IMG/VR virus record: IMGVR_UViG_3300027659_000103
Coordinates: 1 to 35,964 of that record
DNA from: a virus
Length of the DNA stretch: 35,964 bases
Direction: 5' to 3' (one strand)
Numbering within the stretch: the first letter of the stretch is position 1; every line of letters begins with the position of its first letter. Positions 1 to 7,831 of this stretch are shown one piece after another. The notes below the pieces were generated by a model that saw only the letters and a list, made by a program, of their open reading frames with translations, did not search any database and was not told the origin of the DNA. The translations under genes and the position numbers were made by a program.

Positions 1-161
1 CAACCCACTTGCGCCTTCTGGGTTCCCTCGCAGCTTTGAATATACTTTCCCATTCTCTTGGACGTACGCCAACCCATCCTCCAGCATGATGAATACATCT
101 GGGGCTATCTCTGCGCACAGTCCATCGCCAGTACATAGGTCTTGGTCAATCCATACTCGCA
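1..161 (-). CDS. 3Fe-4S-type ferredoxin, C-terminus cut by window edge
   Basis: The 53 visible residues start MRVWIDQDLCTGDGLC and continue through APDVF and EDGLAYV, the typical opening of small actinobacterial [3Fe-4S] ferredoxins. Cys10 and Cys16 are the first two cluster ligands. The third, usually a late Cys-Pro, would lie beyond the window. Such proteins pass single electrons to cytochromes P450 or other oxygenases and reductases in the cytoplasm. The ATG overlaps the stop of the thermonuclease gene (TAATG), so the two are translationally coupled. A ferredoxin in a phage is an auxiliary metabolic gene candidate, and the redox partner is not visible here. Family call is from sequence pattern; the partner and role are unknown. 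Confidence 0.8.
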
Positions 162-566
162 TTATTTTTTACCATTTCGTTTTTTTAATAATGCGTCAAA
201 ATCTTTTATTTTGGTTTCCCCCATATAACCCCATGCATAGCCTTCATCAATCAATGTTTGGTTAATGGAAACTTTGTTATCGTCAAGAAATACCCAGCCT
301 AAAATCCGACCATATTTTTCGGAGCTGTCAGGTTTTTCTGTTTTGATTACAATTTTTGTAGCGGCATCAATAGCTTTCTTTAATCTATCTTTTACTTCCA
401 ACCCCAATTCTTTTTCTTTTTTATCTGTTGTCCGAGACTCTGGAGTGTCAATACCAGCAAGACGAACTCGCTGATAGTAAGAAATATTAAACCCCAAATC
501 AATGTCAACATCAATCGTGTCCCCATCAACAACTTTCAAAACTTTTTTTACGCGATACTCGTACAT
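162..566 (-). CDS. Staphylococcal-nuclease-like thermonuclease
   Basis: 134 aa with the SNase fold signature: VVDGDTIDV near residue 13, RVRLAGIDTPE (34-44) with the catalytic Arg and metal-binding Asp region, EKYGRILGWVF (83-93) with the second catalytic Arg, and the C-terminal INQTLIDEGYAWGY helix. The family cleaves DNA and RNA in a Ca-dependent way. No signal peptide is visible, so it would act inside the cell unless released at lysis. The ATG overlaps the stop of the upstream membrane-protein gene (TAATG). A role in host nucleic-acid breakdown is inference. Confidence 0.85.
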   Translation of the reverse strand: MYEYRVKKVLKVVDGDTIDVDIDLGFNISYYQRVRLAGIDTPESRTTDKKEKELGLEVKDRLKKAIDAATKIVIKTEKPDSSEKYGRILGWVFLDDNKVSINQTLIDEGYAWGYMGETKIKDFDALLKKRNGKK

Positions 567-877
567 TACTGATTCTCCAAATGGTCTGGGATTCCATTGC
601 CATCTTTATCTTCATCAGATTTTTTTGTTTTCATTCCATTAGACATAACCAAACCGCCAAGACTTCCTGTTAAGAAAACAGTAAGCGTTTTGAGCAAATC
701 AATGAAAGCGGAATCGTTTGGCGATTGTTGACCGATTGGCTGTGTAACAAACATCAAAGCATATACAAAACCAATAACCGTGATAGCAAAAACTGCTGCC
801 AAAATAATTGCGACACCAAAAATCATTCGGGCATGCAGCTGTTCGGATGTATATCGTTCTTTATTAAAGAAACTCAT
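566..877 (-). CDS. Two-helix membrane protein, holin-like
   Basis: 103 aa from the ATG at 877, chosen because AAGGAGG lies 7 nt upstream; a longer reading to 910 has no such site. Two hydrophobic segments are seen, about residues 18-44 and 61-80. They are followed by a Lys/Asp-rich tail with DKDGNGIPDH, which resembles a Ca-binding DxDxNGxPD loop. Size, two helices, charged tail and the neighbouring lipoprotein fit a class II holin, but no enzyme for cell-wall lysis is in the window. It could also be a virion or superinfection membrane protein. Coupled by TAATG to genes on both sides. Confidence 0.5.
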   Translation of the reverse strand: MSFFNKERYTSEQLHARMIFGVAIILAAVFAITVIGFVYALMFVTQPIGQQSPNDSAFIDLLKTLTVFLTGSLGGLVMSNGMKTKKSDEDKDGNGIPDHLENQ

Positions 878-1077
878 TATGGGGCCTCCTTGATCAAGTC
901 CTCTGTGCATGTGCCACTAGGCACACAAATAGGTGGATTACATTCTGGGTTTTCCCAGTTCTTATACTCTTGACATGAGTAGCGGTAACTACCGTCATAC
1001 CCACAAGAAGTGAGGAACATTATGGCAAGAAAAGTAAATAAAAATATATAAATCCGGGTTATCTTTTTCACCCTCAC
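877..1077 (-). CDS. Small secreted lipoprotein
   Basis: 66 aa with a basic start (MRVKK), a hydrophobic stretch and a lipobox ending LTSC, with the modified Cys at about residue 25. The mature part is short and Cys-rich (GYDGSYRYSC, NPPICVPSGTC). The start codon is GTG at 1077; another in-frame GTG lies two codons later. Similar tiny lipoproteins are common beside lysis genes of aquatic phages, and an outer spanin-like or envelope role is possible, but no i-spanin partner is visible. The lipoprotein nature is seen; the function is not known. Confidence 0.65.
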   Translation of the reverse strand: MRVKKITRIYIFLFTFLAIMFLTSCGYDGSYRYSCQEYKNWENPECNPPICVPSGTCTEDLIKEAP

Positions 1078-1092
1078 ATTATAGTTTAAAAT

Positions 1093-1722
1093 TTATTTTT
1101 TAGATAAATCTTGAAAATTTAGATAATTTAATTGTTTTTCATCACCACAGCTTTTATAAAAAAAAGAATTAAAAGATAAACTTATACGTTTTTTAGAAAC
1201 AGTTTTAGGGACTTCATGCATGAGAGATGAGCGAAATAATAACAAACACCCTTGCTTTGCTGGCATAAACCAAGAAGTTGAATTCCAGTCATTAAATACT
1301 TTATCTGCTTTATTCGTGTAATAAATATCTTGCGTTGTTGTTTTCAAAAATCTTATATCATCCGTTTCTTCTGTTTTAATAAAAAAAACACCACTAATAA
1401 TACTATTCGGATGTGTATGGCAATGATGAGACTCGCCTTCGTGTGTTAAGTTTAACCAAGATTGAGTTATGAACATTTCAGATTGCTGACCTTCGGTGAA
1501 TTCATAAAAATGGTGCAAAGAATCTAAACAAAAAGTATTTAAATTTTTAAGTTTTTTATTTTTTAAAACGTAAGTATCCGAAGAATGACGATTTTTAAAA
1601 TTGTCTGTAGTATCTAGCAATATTGAATCAATACATTGTAATTCTTGATCGGTAAAATCTCGTTCTAAATAATAAACACCTAGTGGCTCTGGGAATATGC
1701 TGTGTACTTTGGCAGAGCTCAT
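1093..1722 (-). CDS. 2OG-Fe(II) oxygenase-like protein (TIGR02466 type)
   Basis: 209 aa. The core TQSWLNL, then HHCHTHPNS at 99-107, SGVFFIKT, and later FRSSLMHEVP (His169) and KKRISLSFN (Arg179) match the putative 2OG-Fe(II) oxygenase family often found in marine phages. The His cluster near 99-104 and His169 are the probable iron ligands, and Arg179 the probable 2-oxoglutarate contact. The substrate is unknown; prolyl or other protein hydroxylation is possible. The ATG is preceded by TATACT exactly 6 nt upstream and by no Shine-Dalgarno site, so a leaderless transcript is likely. It may therefore start its own transcription unit after the fibre genes. Confidence 0.7.
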   Translation of the reverse strand: MSSAKVHSIFPEPLGVYYLERDFTDQELQCIDSILLDTTDNFKNRHSSDTYVLKNKKLKNLNTFCLDSLHHFYEFTEGQQSEMFITQSWLNLTHEGESHHCHTHPNSIISGVFFIKTEETDDIRFLKTTTQDIYYTNKADKVFNDWNSTSWFMPAKQGCLLLFRSSLMHEVPKTVSKKRISLSFNSFFYKSCGDEKQLNYLNFQDLSKK

Positions 1723-1744
1723 GATTTTAGTATATCATCTTTAA

Positions 1745-2110
1745 TTAAATATTTATATCTTCTACTCGTATCCAAGATGCTGTTTCTTCATCCCAACGGT
1801 ACCAGCCATCCGTTGGTGCTTCAACTGGCGGTTGCCAATCATTATTAGAATCAAGCAGCCAAGAAGGATAAGGTTGTGGGGCAATGAATATATCATTTTC
1901 TACTGAATAAGTATATCCCGGTGGCGCATACTGTTTGCGAAAATTATGATTGTATGATGTTTGTTTCCATTCACCATCAAAACCTAATATGTTAGCAATA
2001 AATTCTTGCCCTACAGATTCGCTATCTGGATAAGTATCACCGCAAACATCATTATTAATTACAATTACATTTGTAACAACGTTGTTTTCAATTTTAGCAA
2101 AGTGAGCCAT
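1745..2110 (-). CDS. MAHFA-type fibre-associated protein, copy 1
   Basis: 121 aa from the ATG at 2110 (GGAG 6 nt upstream; a longer reading adds six residues). It starts MAHFAKIENN, contains VIVINND, WKQTSYNHNFRKQYAPPGYTY, then IAPQPYPSWLLD and W-rich repeats ending WDEETASWIRV. This is one of three paralogues in the window (also 5432-5806 and 10585-10947). The family is frequent next to fibre genes of aquatic phages. A structural or fibre-assembly role is inferred from position only. It overlaps the end of the sulfotransferase gene by 17 nt. Confidence 0.65.
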   Translation of the reverse strand: MAHFAKIENNVVTNVIVINNDVCGDTYPDSESVGQEFIANILGFDGEWKQTSYNHNFRKQYAPPGYTYSVENDIFIAPQPYPSWLLDSNNDWQPPVEAPTDGWYRWDEETASWIRVEDINI

Positions 2111-2849
2111 ACATGCTCCATTCGTCAAGACGATTGCATTCTTTAATTAATTCATCAGGCAAATCTATACTTACTGTACGCCGACTAATTTGTGGGCGAA
2201 CATCATGCTGGCCGATAAGGCCATATACAGCATCATTTTCTTTATGATGATTTATGATGTTATCAAGGTCATGTACGAAAGGTTCCCAACCGCAGTGGTT
2301 ATAAATACGGTCAAGTGATGCCTGTGTGTTGTCAACAAGATCATCGTAAGTTACAAACAAAAACTCGCCGTTATTATTTTTTCTTGCCCATTCAACACCG
2401 GCAAGTGAACGCATAATTGGTTCACTACCATCTTCAAGTATCATTTCTACATCCGACCAACCGTTTGCTTTGCGTAAAGCTAAAAATGAAGCAACAATCT
2501 CAACCATCGGTCTAACAAGCACAATTATTTTTGGTGGGTTATTAAAGTAACGGTTCAAGATTTCAACATTAGCTGCCAAAGTCCACGAACGGCATTTATC
2601 AACAACAATCGGTTTTGTTACATCAGCATAGTAAATATGCGGTATTGGTTTAACTAGAGCGTCAAGAATATCTTTGTTGGATGCTTTAAGTTGTTCAGAG
2701 TTTACAACTGACTGCTGCATATCCCACATCAACTGACAAACTGCTGAATTACCTTCAGCATGTATTTCAGGATTTTGTGACAAGATAGCCGACAACAAAG
2801 TTGAACCTGTGCGTGGTAATCCACTAAGTGCTACAAATTGTTTAATCAT
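2094..2849 (-). CDS. Sulfotransferase family protein
   Basis: 251 aa from the ATG at 2849, which overlaps the preceding stop (ATGA). The N-terminal ALSGLPRTGSTLLSAIL is the 5'-phosphosulfate loop of PAPS-dependent sulfotransferases. KIIVLVRPMVEIVASFLALR, about residues 105-125, matches the 3'-phosphate-binding strand-helix with Arg and Ser. The family moves sulfate from PAPS to hydroxyl groups of glycans, lipids or proteins in the cytoplasm. It sits between fibre genes, so the target could be a virion protein or a host surface glycan; that is inference. Confidence 0.75.
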   Translation of the reverse strand: MIKQFVALSGLPRTGSTLLSAILSQNPEIHAEGNSAVCQLMWDMQQSVVNSEQLKASNKDILDALVKPIPHIYYADVTKPIVVDKCRSWTLAANVEILNRYFNNPPKIIVLVRPMVEIVASFLALRKANGWSDVEMILEDGSEPIMRSLAGVEWARKNNNGEFLFVTYDDLVDNTQASLDRIYNHCGWEPFVHDLDNIINHHKENDAVYGLIGQHDVRPQISRRTVSIDLPDELIKECNRLDEWSMYGSLC

Positions 2850-3748
2850 GACCAAATTAGCGTACCAGAGCCAGTAAAACGATAAATTGTATCAGCCCCA
2901 CTTGTTGTGATACCTGGTGAACCAGTTGTTGAAGTTGCTGCAGCTGCTGTTAAGACTCTAATAATAACCACACCAGAACCACCTCCACCGCCACCGTAAT
3001 GAGGGCCGCCCCAGCTTCTTCCGCCTCCGCCGCCACCTCCTCCAGTATTTGCACTACCACCTGCGCCACCGCTACCAGGGTTCCCACCGTAAGAATTTGA
3101 ACCAGAACCGCCAGAGCCTCCGCCATCAACGCCACCAAAACCACCACCTGGGTTATATCTTCCACCACCGCCTCCACCACCGTAACCAACATTTGAACCA
3201 CTAATAGTAGTTTGAACACCGCTTTGCCCCGAACGAGCACCGCCACCAGCGCCTCCGTCAGCACCGCCTCCAAAACCACCGCCTGCACCTCCACCACCAG
3301 AGCTATTACCCGCAGCGCCAGCATTACCGCCAGCGCCAGCATTACCGCCAGCAGTGCAGGTTTTTGTTACGGAATTATCAGAAGCAACTATAGCCATGCT
3401 ACTTGACCCACCAGCACCACCAACAGTTACTGTTATTACGCCTGGACCGGTAAAAGGTATTGTGGATTCAAGAGCCCCATTACCACCTGTTTGACCTTCT
3501 GTACTACGAATACCACCACCGCCACCACCGCCGCCTTGTTCATAATTCCAGTAAGGTGGTGTTACAGCACTTCCGCCACTTCCTCCGCCTGCAACTACTA
3601 AAAATCTAGTGACTACAGCAACCCCACCAGCGCCACCACGTCGCCAACCATCTATTTGAAATGTTGAATTAGGACTTTTAGATCGTGGAGACAACGCTCC
3701 ACCGCTAACCGCCTTACCACCTGAAGTGTTTCTAAATACTCTTGACAT
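2846..3748 (-). CDS. Glycine-rich tail-fibre protein
   Basis: 300 aa. A short N-terminal part (MSRVFRNTSGGKAVSGG) is followed by RFLVVAGGGSGG and more than 150 residues dominated by Gly with Ala, Ser and Asn, then GGGGSGVVIIRVL and a C-terminal beta-like tail ending TGSGTLIWS. The same Gly-rich unit occurs in the products of 5806-7806, 11014-11949 and 11949-12890. Gly-rich sandwich domains of this kind form receptor-binding tips in some phage adhesins. Translation starts at an ATG with AGGT 5 nt upstream. Host-receptor binding is inference. Confidence 0.65.
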   Translation of the reverse strand: MSRVFRNTSGGKAVSGGALSPRSKSPNSTFQIDGWRRGGAGGVAVVTRFLVVAGGGSGGSAVTPPYWNYEQGGGGGGGGIRSTEGQTGGNGALESTIPFTGPGVITVTVGGAGGSSSMAIVASDNSVTKTCTAGGNAGAGGNAGAAGNSSGGGGAGGGFGGGADGGAGGGARSGQSGVQTTISGSNVGYGGGGGGGRYNPGGGFGGVDGGGSGGSGSNSYGGNPGSGGAGGSANTGGGGGGGGRSWGGPHYGGGGGGSGVVIIRVLTAAAATSTTGSPGITTSGADTIYRFTGSGTLIWS

Positions 3749-3757
3749 AATTACCTA

Positions 3758-4126
3758 TTAAGATGTAATTCTATTGCAATATCCGTAAACAACAATACTT
3801 GTGTTTGTTGCAGCATAAGCTGTAATTAGTTTTGGTGTAGCATGACCAACTAACAACAAACCCGGAACAATCAAATAAAGACCGCTTTCGGCTTTAACTG
3901 TAAATTCAATTTCGTTTGTTCCAGCAGTGACACCACCATACTGCATCGTTAATTTACGATCAGTAGTGTCGTAGTTAACTGCATAAATCCAAACTTCATC
4001 AGTGACGTTAGTGCTACTTGAGCCGGTATGAATTGTTGGACCGGCTACGCCGACTGAGCCTGAGCTAATCAGAATTCCCATTCCGGTAGTGTTGCCACTT
4101 AGAGGTATTTTGCTATATGTTGCCAT
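3758..4126 (-). CDS. Small beta-rich virion protein
   Basis: 122 aa with alternating hydrophobic/polar residues, Thr/Ser/Gly-rich, starting MATYSKIPLSGNTTGMGI. It lacks charged catalytic clusters, signal peptide or membrane helix. AAGGAGA lies 7 nt before the ATG. It sits inside the fibre cluster and resembles the size and composition of the products of 12890-13243 and 14055-14390. It is probably a virion accessory, head-decoration or fibre-connector protein; no family recognised. Confidence 0.55.
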   Translation of the reverse strand: MATYSKIPLSGNTTGMGILISSGSVGVAGPTIHTGSSSTNVTDEVWIYAVNYDTTDRKLTMQYGGVTAGTNEIEFTVKAESGLYLIVPGLLLVGHATPKLITAYAATNTSIVVYGYCNRITS

Positions 4127-4141
4127 TATTTGTCTCCTTTA

Positions 4142-4654
4142 TTATCCAAATACTTGTGTACTTAAAATTATTTGATCATCTTCATGACCAGATGATGCCG
4201 CAGTCAAACGACCTTGAGCATCAACTGTAATTATTGCTTGTACATAAGAACCAGCTGTTACTGCTGTATCTGCAAGTTTTGCCGCAGTCACAGCATCATC
4301 AGCAATTTTTGCTGTTGTAACGTTTGAGTCCAAAATCTTTACTGTAGTTACAGCATCAGAAGCAATCTTGGCTGCAGTTACGTTAGCGTCCAGAATCTTA
4401 ACTGTAGTAACAGCATCACTTGCAAGTTTTGCTGCAGTAACATTAGCATCTAAAATTTTTGCTGTAGTAATAGCGTTTGCGGCAATAGCCCCTTGAATAG
4501 AACCATAAGCCAAGGAATTCCAAGCAGTAGAGCCGGTACCAATCTTATAAAAAGTAGTATCTGTTTCTAAACCCAGCTCACCTGCTGCCAAAATAGTATT
4601 AGCAGCGGTCCACTCAGCAGCAGTTGCTCTTCGGAATTGTATTTGTACAGCCAT
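4142..4654 (-). CDS. Short tail fibre with AVTTAKI repeats
   Basis: 170 aa. An N-terminal domain (MAVQIQFRRATAAEWTAAN, then ELGLETDTTFYKIGTGSTAW) is typical of phage fibre docking modules. Residues about 55-135 are a run of repeats of the form AVTTVKILDANVTAAKI, and the protein ends DAQGRLTAASSGHEDDQ. These repeats are common in trimeric phage fibres. A very similar repeat block and the VTAGSY-DAQGR junction recur in the 917-aa fibre. AGGAGGT lies just upstream of the ATG. It could be a stand-alone short fibre or a piece left by recombination. Confidence 0.65.
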   Translation of the reverse strand: MAVQIQFRRATAAEWTAANTILAAGELGLETDTTFYKIGTGSTAWNSLAYGSIQGAIAANAITTAKILDANVTAAKLASDAVTTVKILDANVTAAKIASDAVTTVKILDSNVTTAKIADDAVTAAKLADTAVTAGSYVQAIITVDAQGRLTAASSGHEDDQIILSTQVFG

Positions 4655-4682
4655 ATACCTCCTATATTACACTATATATTCT

Positions 4683-4892
4683 TTATATGCCACCGGCATC
4701 AACTGAAGCCATGACAAGAAATTGAATTGTATCAGCTTCCCCGCCATCTAATACATCCGTAGACACATTAAGACCGCCACCACTAGATACAACACCGACT
4801 AAAACCCAACCAACACCGTTGTAATTCCAACTTTTACCAGCAGCGCTAAAAACATCGTTAGTTGCCGGATTATCAGGAAAATTAATAGCCAT
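4683..4892 (-). CDS. Fibre N-terminal docking module, stand-alone
   Basis: 69 aa, MAINFPDNPATNDVFSAAGKSWNYNGVGW, then a short Ser/Gly tail. The first 30 residues match the start of the 666-aa and 917-aa fibres (FPNSP-VND-F-G-W-NG-AW). It has a strong AGGAGGT site identical to that of the preceding gene. It may be a truncated fibre remnant or a small cap protein using the same virion attachment point. No own function is recognised. Confidence 0.55.
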   Translation of the reverse strand: MAINFPDNPATNDVFSAAGKSWNYNGVGWVLVGVVSSGGGLNVSTDVLDGGEADTIQFLVMASVDAGGI

Positions 4893-4940
4893 ATACCTCC
4901 TATAATACCTCTTTGATAATTAATTTGCAATATTATCTAC

Positions 4941-5444
4941 CTAGTTAAATTTATTAAAAACGCCTATCGCTTGTGGATAAAACTTAGAGTTTTTGACCTC
5001 AAATTTTATTTGTTCTACTTCTTGTTTTTTTGTCATTTCTGTTGCATTTTTGTTTAACTTATCTAAATCAAATTTGTTTAATTCTTTGTTTTTTATATTA
5101 AATATGTTGCACAAAAATCTTAAAACTGTTATTGGTTCTGTAATTAAAACAGGGAAAAGTACCGTTGGTATTTTGTTGTTTATGCATTGTTCGTAAAAAG
5201 CGACATACCATTCTGTAACTCTGTCAATTCTTTTTTCCCTTATGTCTTTATTGTAGATAATCCAACTTGCAATGCAATCTTCTGGTTTTCTAATAATTGT
5301 AAAACAGTTTGTTTTATTATCTAAAAACGAAGCCCTATGGTTGCCATCCCAATTTATTGTTACATTTGGTAAACAGTTTTCAATTAAATCTTTTGCAAAA
5401 TGATTCCCAGAACGGGGGAAGGAACTAAAATTTATCTCTCCCAC
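4941..5444 (-). CDS. Small sulfotransferase-like protein
   Basis: 167 aa. INFSSFPRSGNHFAKDLIE near the N-terminus fits the PAPS 5'-phosphosulfate loop (SFPRSGN), and CFTIIRKPEDCIASWI (about 47-62) fits the 3'-phosphate-binding motif. The protein is shorter than usual sulfotransferases (about 250-300 aa), so the C-terminal half is reduced. The start is GTG inside the end of the upstream gene, 13 nt overlap. It is very AT-rich compared with the flanking fibre genes, which suggests separate acquisition. Substrate unknown; activity uncertain because of the short length. Confidence 0.6.
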   Translation of the reverse strand: MGEINFSSFPRSGNHFAKDLIENCLPNVTINWDGNHRASFLDNKTNCFTIIRKPEDCIASWIIYNKDIREKRIDRVTEWYVAFYEQCINNKIPTVLFPVLITEPITVLRFLCNIFNIKNKELNKFDLDKLNKNATEMTKKQEVEQIKFEVKNSKFYPQAIGVFNKFN

Positions 5445-5806
5445 GACAGTGTAGATTCATTCCAAATAAATTCACCATCAAAACTTACTGGTTGAGGAGT
5501 TGGTGGTTGCCAATCATGATTTGAATCAAGTGTCCACGATGGGTATGGTTGCGGGGATATAAATACATCCGATTCAGCATCGTAGGTAAAATCAATACCT
5601 GCGAATTGTTTACGGATACTATGATTATACGAAGTGCGTTTGCAAGTTAAACCTTGATGCCAAGGTTGATTTTGATAGAACTGTTCCCAGGCTTCAGAAG
5701 AACCGCCAACTTCTACGCCGTTTTCTAATTGCGTAACTGTTTCGTCAACGCCAACAATGACATTGACGACAACATTATTTGAGTCAATAAATGCGTAATG
5801 TGCCAT
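5432..5806 (-). CDS. MAHFA-type fibre-associated protein, copy 2
   Basis: 124 aa from the ATG that overlaps the stop of the 666-aa fibre (TAATG); the longer reading adds three residues. It starts MAHYAFIDSNN, then VVVNVIVGVDE, KRTSYNHSIRKQFAGIDFTY, ISPQPYPSWTLDSNHDWQPP and ends FIWNESTLSWER. It is clearly paralogous to 1745-2110 and 10585-10947. It is translated directly after the fibre, as expected for a protein that folds with, caps or decorates it. Function unknown. Confidence 0.65.
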   Translation of the reverse strand: MAHYAFIDSNNVVVNVIVGVDETVTQLENGVEVGGSSEAWEQFYQNQPWHQGLTCKRTSYNHSIRKQFAGIDFTYDAESDVFISPQPYPSWTLDSNHDWQPPTPQPVSFDGEFIWNESTLSWER

Positions 5807-7806
5807 TATGCCCAACTCACATTGCCTGAACCAGCAGTAATTGTTGCTCGTTTGTAACCACCTGACGCAGCGGATTCCGTGCCTGTTAAGCCTGCGCCAA
5901 GAGTGATTGTTTTTGTATCTGGGTAGCGCAAGATAATTACACCGCTACCGCCGCTACCACCATTTGCTGTAGCAGCGTGGTTAGCACCACCACCTCCACC
6001 GCCAAGATTTGCTGTACCCGATACTGCGCTTATGCCTTGATAAGTTGAAGCACCGGCACCTCCACCACCAGCACCACCAGAACCACGAGAACCGCTTCCG
6101 CAACGAACTCCATAGATTGAACCACCACCGCCGCCACCGTATGTTACAGACGAGCCAGTAATGTTATTGCTTGCACCACTACCACCGTTACCAGCGGCTG
6201 TACATTCGCTACCGCCGTTACCATTTCCGCCTACTGCGCCCGTACCGCCACCACCACCTGTTGTTCCATAAGAACTTGTATTACTAGGTGTTCCGCCAGC
6301 ATAACCTTGTCCAGCAGTACCAGCAGCACCAGCACCACCGCAACCGCCAGTACCGCCATCAACTGCTTTACTTCCCCCCAAACTAGTAATAGTAGAAAAA
6401 ACAGAACTCGCACCATTTGCACCTACTCCGCCAATCCCTACACCGCCTGCACCGCCTGCTCCTACGGTCACAGCATAGTTTGTGCTTAGCAAAAGCGATA
6501 ATGATGATTCAACTGAACCGCCACCGCCTGTTGCTGAGACACTTGAACGCAAACCACCCGCTCCAGCGCCACCTTGATAGTAAGCACCATTACTTCCACC
6601 ACCGCCAGCAAGAACGAGATAATCAACTGTCATTGCTGTTCCAAATGAAAGGGCAGAAGATTCTGTTCCTGCACCATCATTGTTTACTGCTTTAATTTTT
6701 ACATAATAAGCTGTACCAGTTGTCAAGCCAGAAATTGTGATTGGGCTTGTAGCATCCGAGGGGCTGAGCGCTGTAAAAGAACCATAGCTAGAACCACCAT
6801 TCGTTGAAAGCGCATACTGGTAGTTGGAGATTGCACTTCCGCCCTGATCGCCTGGTGTAAATGAGATAGCAACAGAAGTTGTTGTAATACTTCCAGCACT
6901 CAAGGAAGTTGGAGCATCAGGTGTAGCAAGAGTGGTCACTGAAGTAGCAGATGACGCAACTGAATCACCTAAATCATTAACTGCTTTCAATGTGATGTGA
7001 TAAGTAACTCCAGCAGTTAAGCCAGAAATAGTTATCGGGCTTGTAATATCCACGGGGTCTACAGCAATTGGTGAACCATAAGTTGAACCACCGTTTGTAG
7101 AAAGAGCATATTTATAATTAGTAATAGGTGAACCATTTGCTGCACCAGGAGTAAACGAAACAGAAACAGAAGTTGTGCTTAAAGCAGTTGCGCTCAAAGA
7201 AGTTGGAGGCTCAGGTGGAGCCATCGTAATATTCAACCAAGAAGCCCCATCCCAAACCTGAATCTTCTTAGTATCGGTCAAGAAAACTAATTGACCCGTA
7301 AAAGGACTGGTAACAGCAGTGTCTCTATTGGCGGCTGTGGTAATAGTTACTGCTGAAAGAGTTGTTCCAAGTTTTGCTTGAGTAACATTAGCATCTAAAA
7401 TTTTTGCTGTTGTAACAGCATTAGAAGCAATCTTTGCGGCAGTTATAGAACCATCGGCTGGAGTTAACGAAATATCGTTGCCAAGTTTTGCTGCTGTAAC
7501 AGCGCCATCGGCAATCTTTGCTGTTGTAACAGCATCAGCATTTAGTTTTGCTTCAGTTACGGCTAAGTTATTTATCTTTGCTGTTGTAATTGCACTATTT
7601 GCAATTTCAGCAGCAACAATAGTTCCGTCAGCAATTTTTGCGGCTGTAATAGATCCATCTGCTATTTTATCTTCCGTAATACTTCCCGTAGCAATTGCAG
7701 AAGCAAGAGCGCGGACAACCCACGCTGAGCCGTTATAAGACCAAGTTTGTCCATTGACCGTAAAAAGATCATTGACTGAAGGAGAATTAGGAAAATCTAA
7801 AGCCAT
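5806..7806 (-). CDS. Modular tail fibre with FN3 and glycine-rich domains
   Basis: 666 aa. Order of parts: docking module (1-32); GSITAAKIADG-type repeats (40-150); a VFLTDTKKIQVWDGASW motif (about 174-190) common in phage fibres; two fibronectin type III domains (about 199-295 and 298-392), each with the NYKYALSTNGGS strand and SGLT-G--Y turn; a glycine-rich domain (397-615) ending GGSGVIILRYPD; and a short C-terminal domain ending GSGNVSWA. The FN3 pair probably spaces the Gly-rich tip away from the shaft. GAGG lies upstream of the ATG. Receptor binding is inferred from the architecture. Confidence 0.75.
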   Translation of the reverse strand: MALDFPNSPSVNDLFTVNGQTWSYNGSAWVVRALASAIATGSITEDKIADGSITAAKIADGTIVAAEIANSAITTAKINNLAVTEAKLNADAVTTAKIADGAVTAAKLGNDISLTPADGSITAAKIASNAVTTAKILDANVTQAKLGTTLSAVTITTAANRDTAVTSPFTGQLVFLTDTKKIQVWDGASWLNITMAPPEPPTSLSATALSTTSVSVSFTPGAANGSPITNYKYALSTNGGSTYGSPIAVDPVDITSPITISGLTAGVTYHITLKAVNDLGDSVASSATSVTTLATPDAPTSLSAGSITTTSVAISFTPGDQGGSAISNYQYALSTNGGSSYGSFTALSPSDATSPITISGLTTGTAYYVKIKAVNNDGAGTESSALSFGTAMTVDYLVLAGGGGSNGAYYQGGAGAGGLRSSVSATGGGGSVESSLSLLLSTNYAVTVGAGGAGGVGIGGVGANGASSVFSTITSLGGSKAVDGGTGGCGGAGAAGTAGQGYAGGTPSNTSSYGTTGGGGGTGAVGGNGNGGSECTAAGNGGSGASNNITGSSVTYGGGGGGSIYGVRCGSGSRGSGGAGGGGAGASTYQGISAVSGTANLGGGGGGANHAATANGGSGGSGVIILRYPDTKTITLGAGLTGTESAASGGYKRATITAGSGNVSWA

Positions 7807-7831
7807 TAGTTACCTCAAATACTATGTATTA

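Noticed and set aside
6307-6695. Ser/Thr- and His/Leu-rich plus-strand open frames opposite the 666-aa fibre
   Set aside because: Low-complexity antisense frames caused by repeated fibre codons; no start signals.
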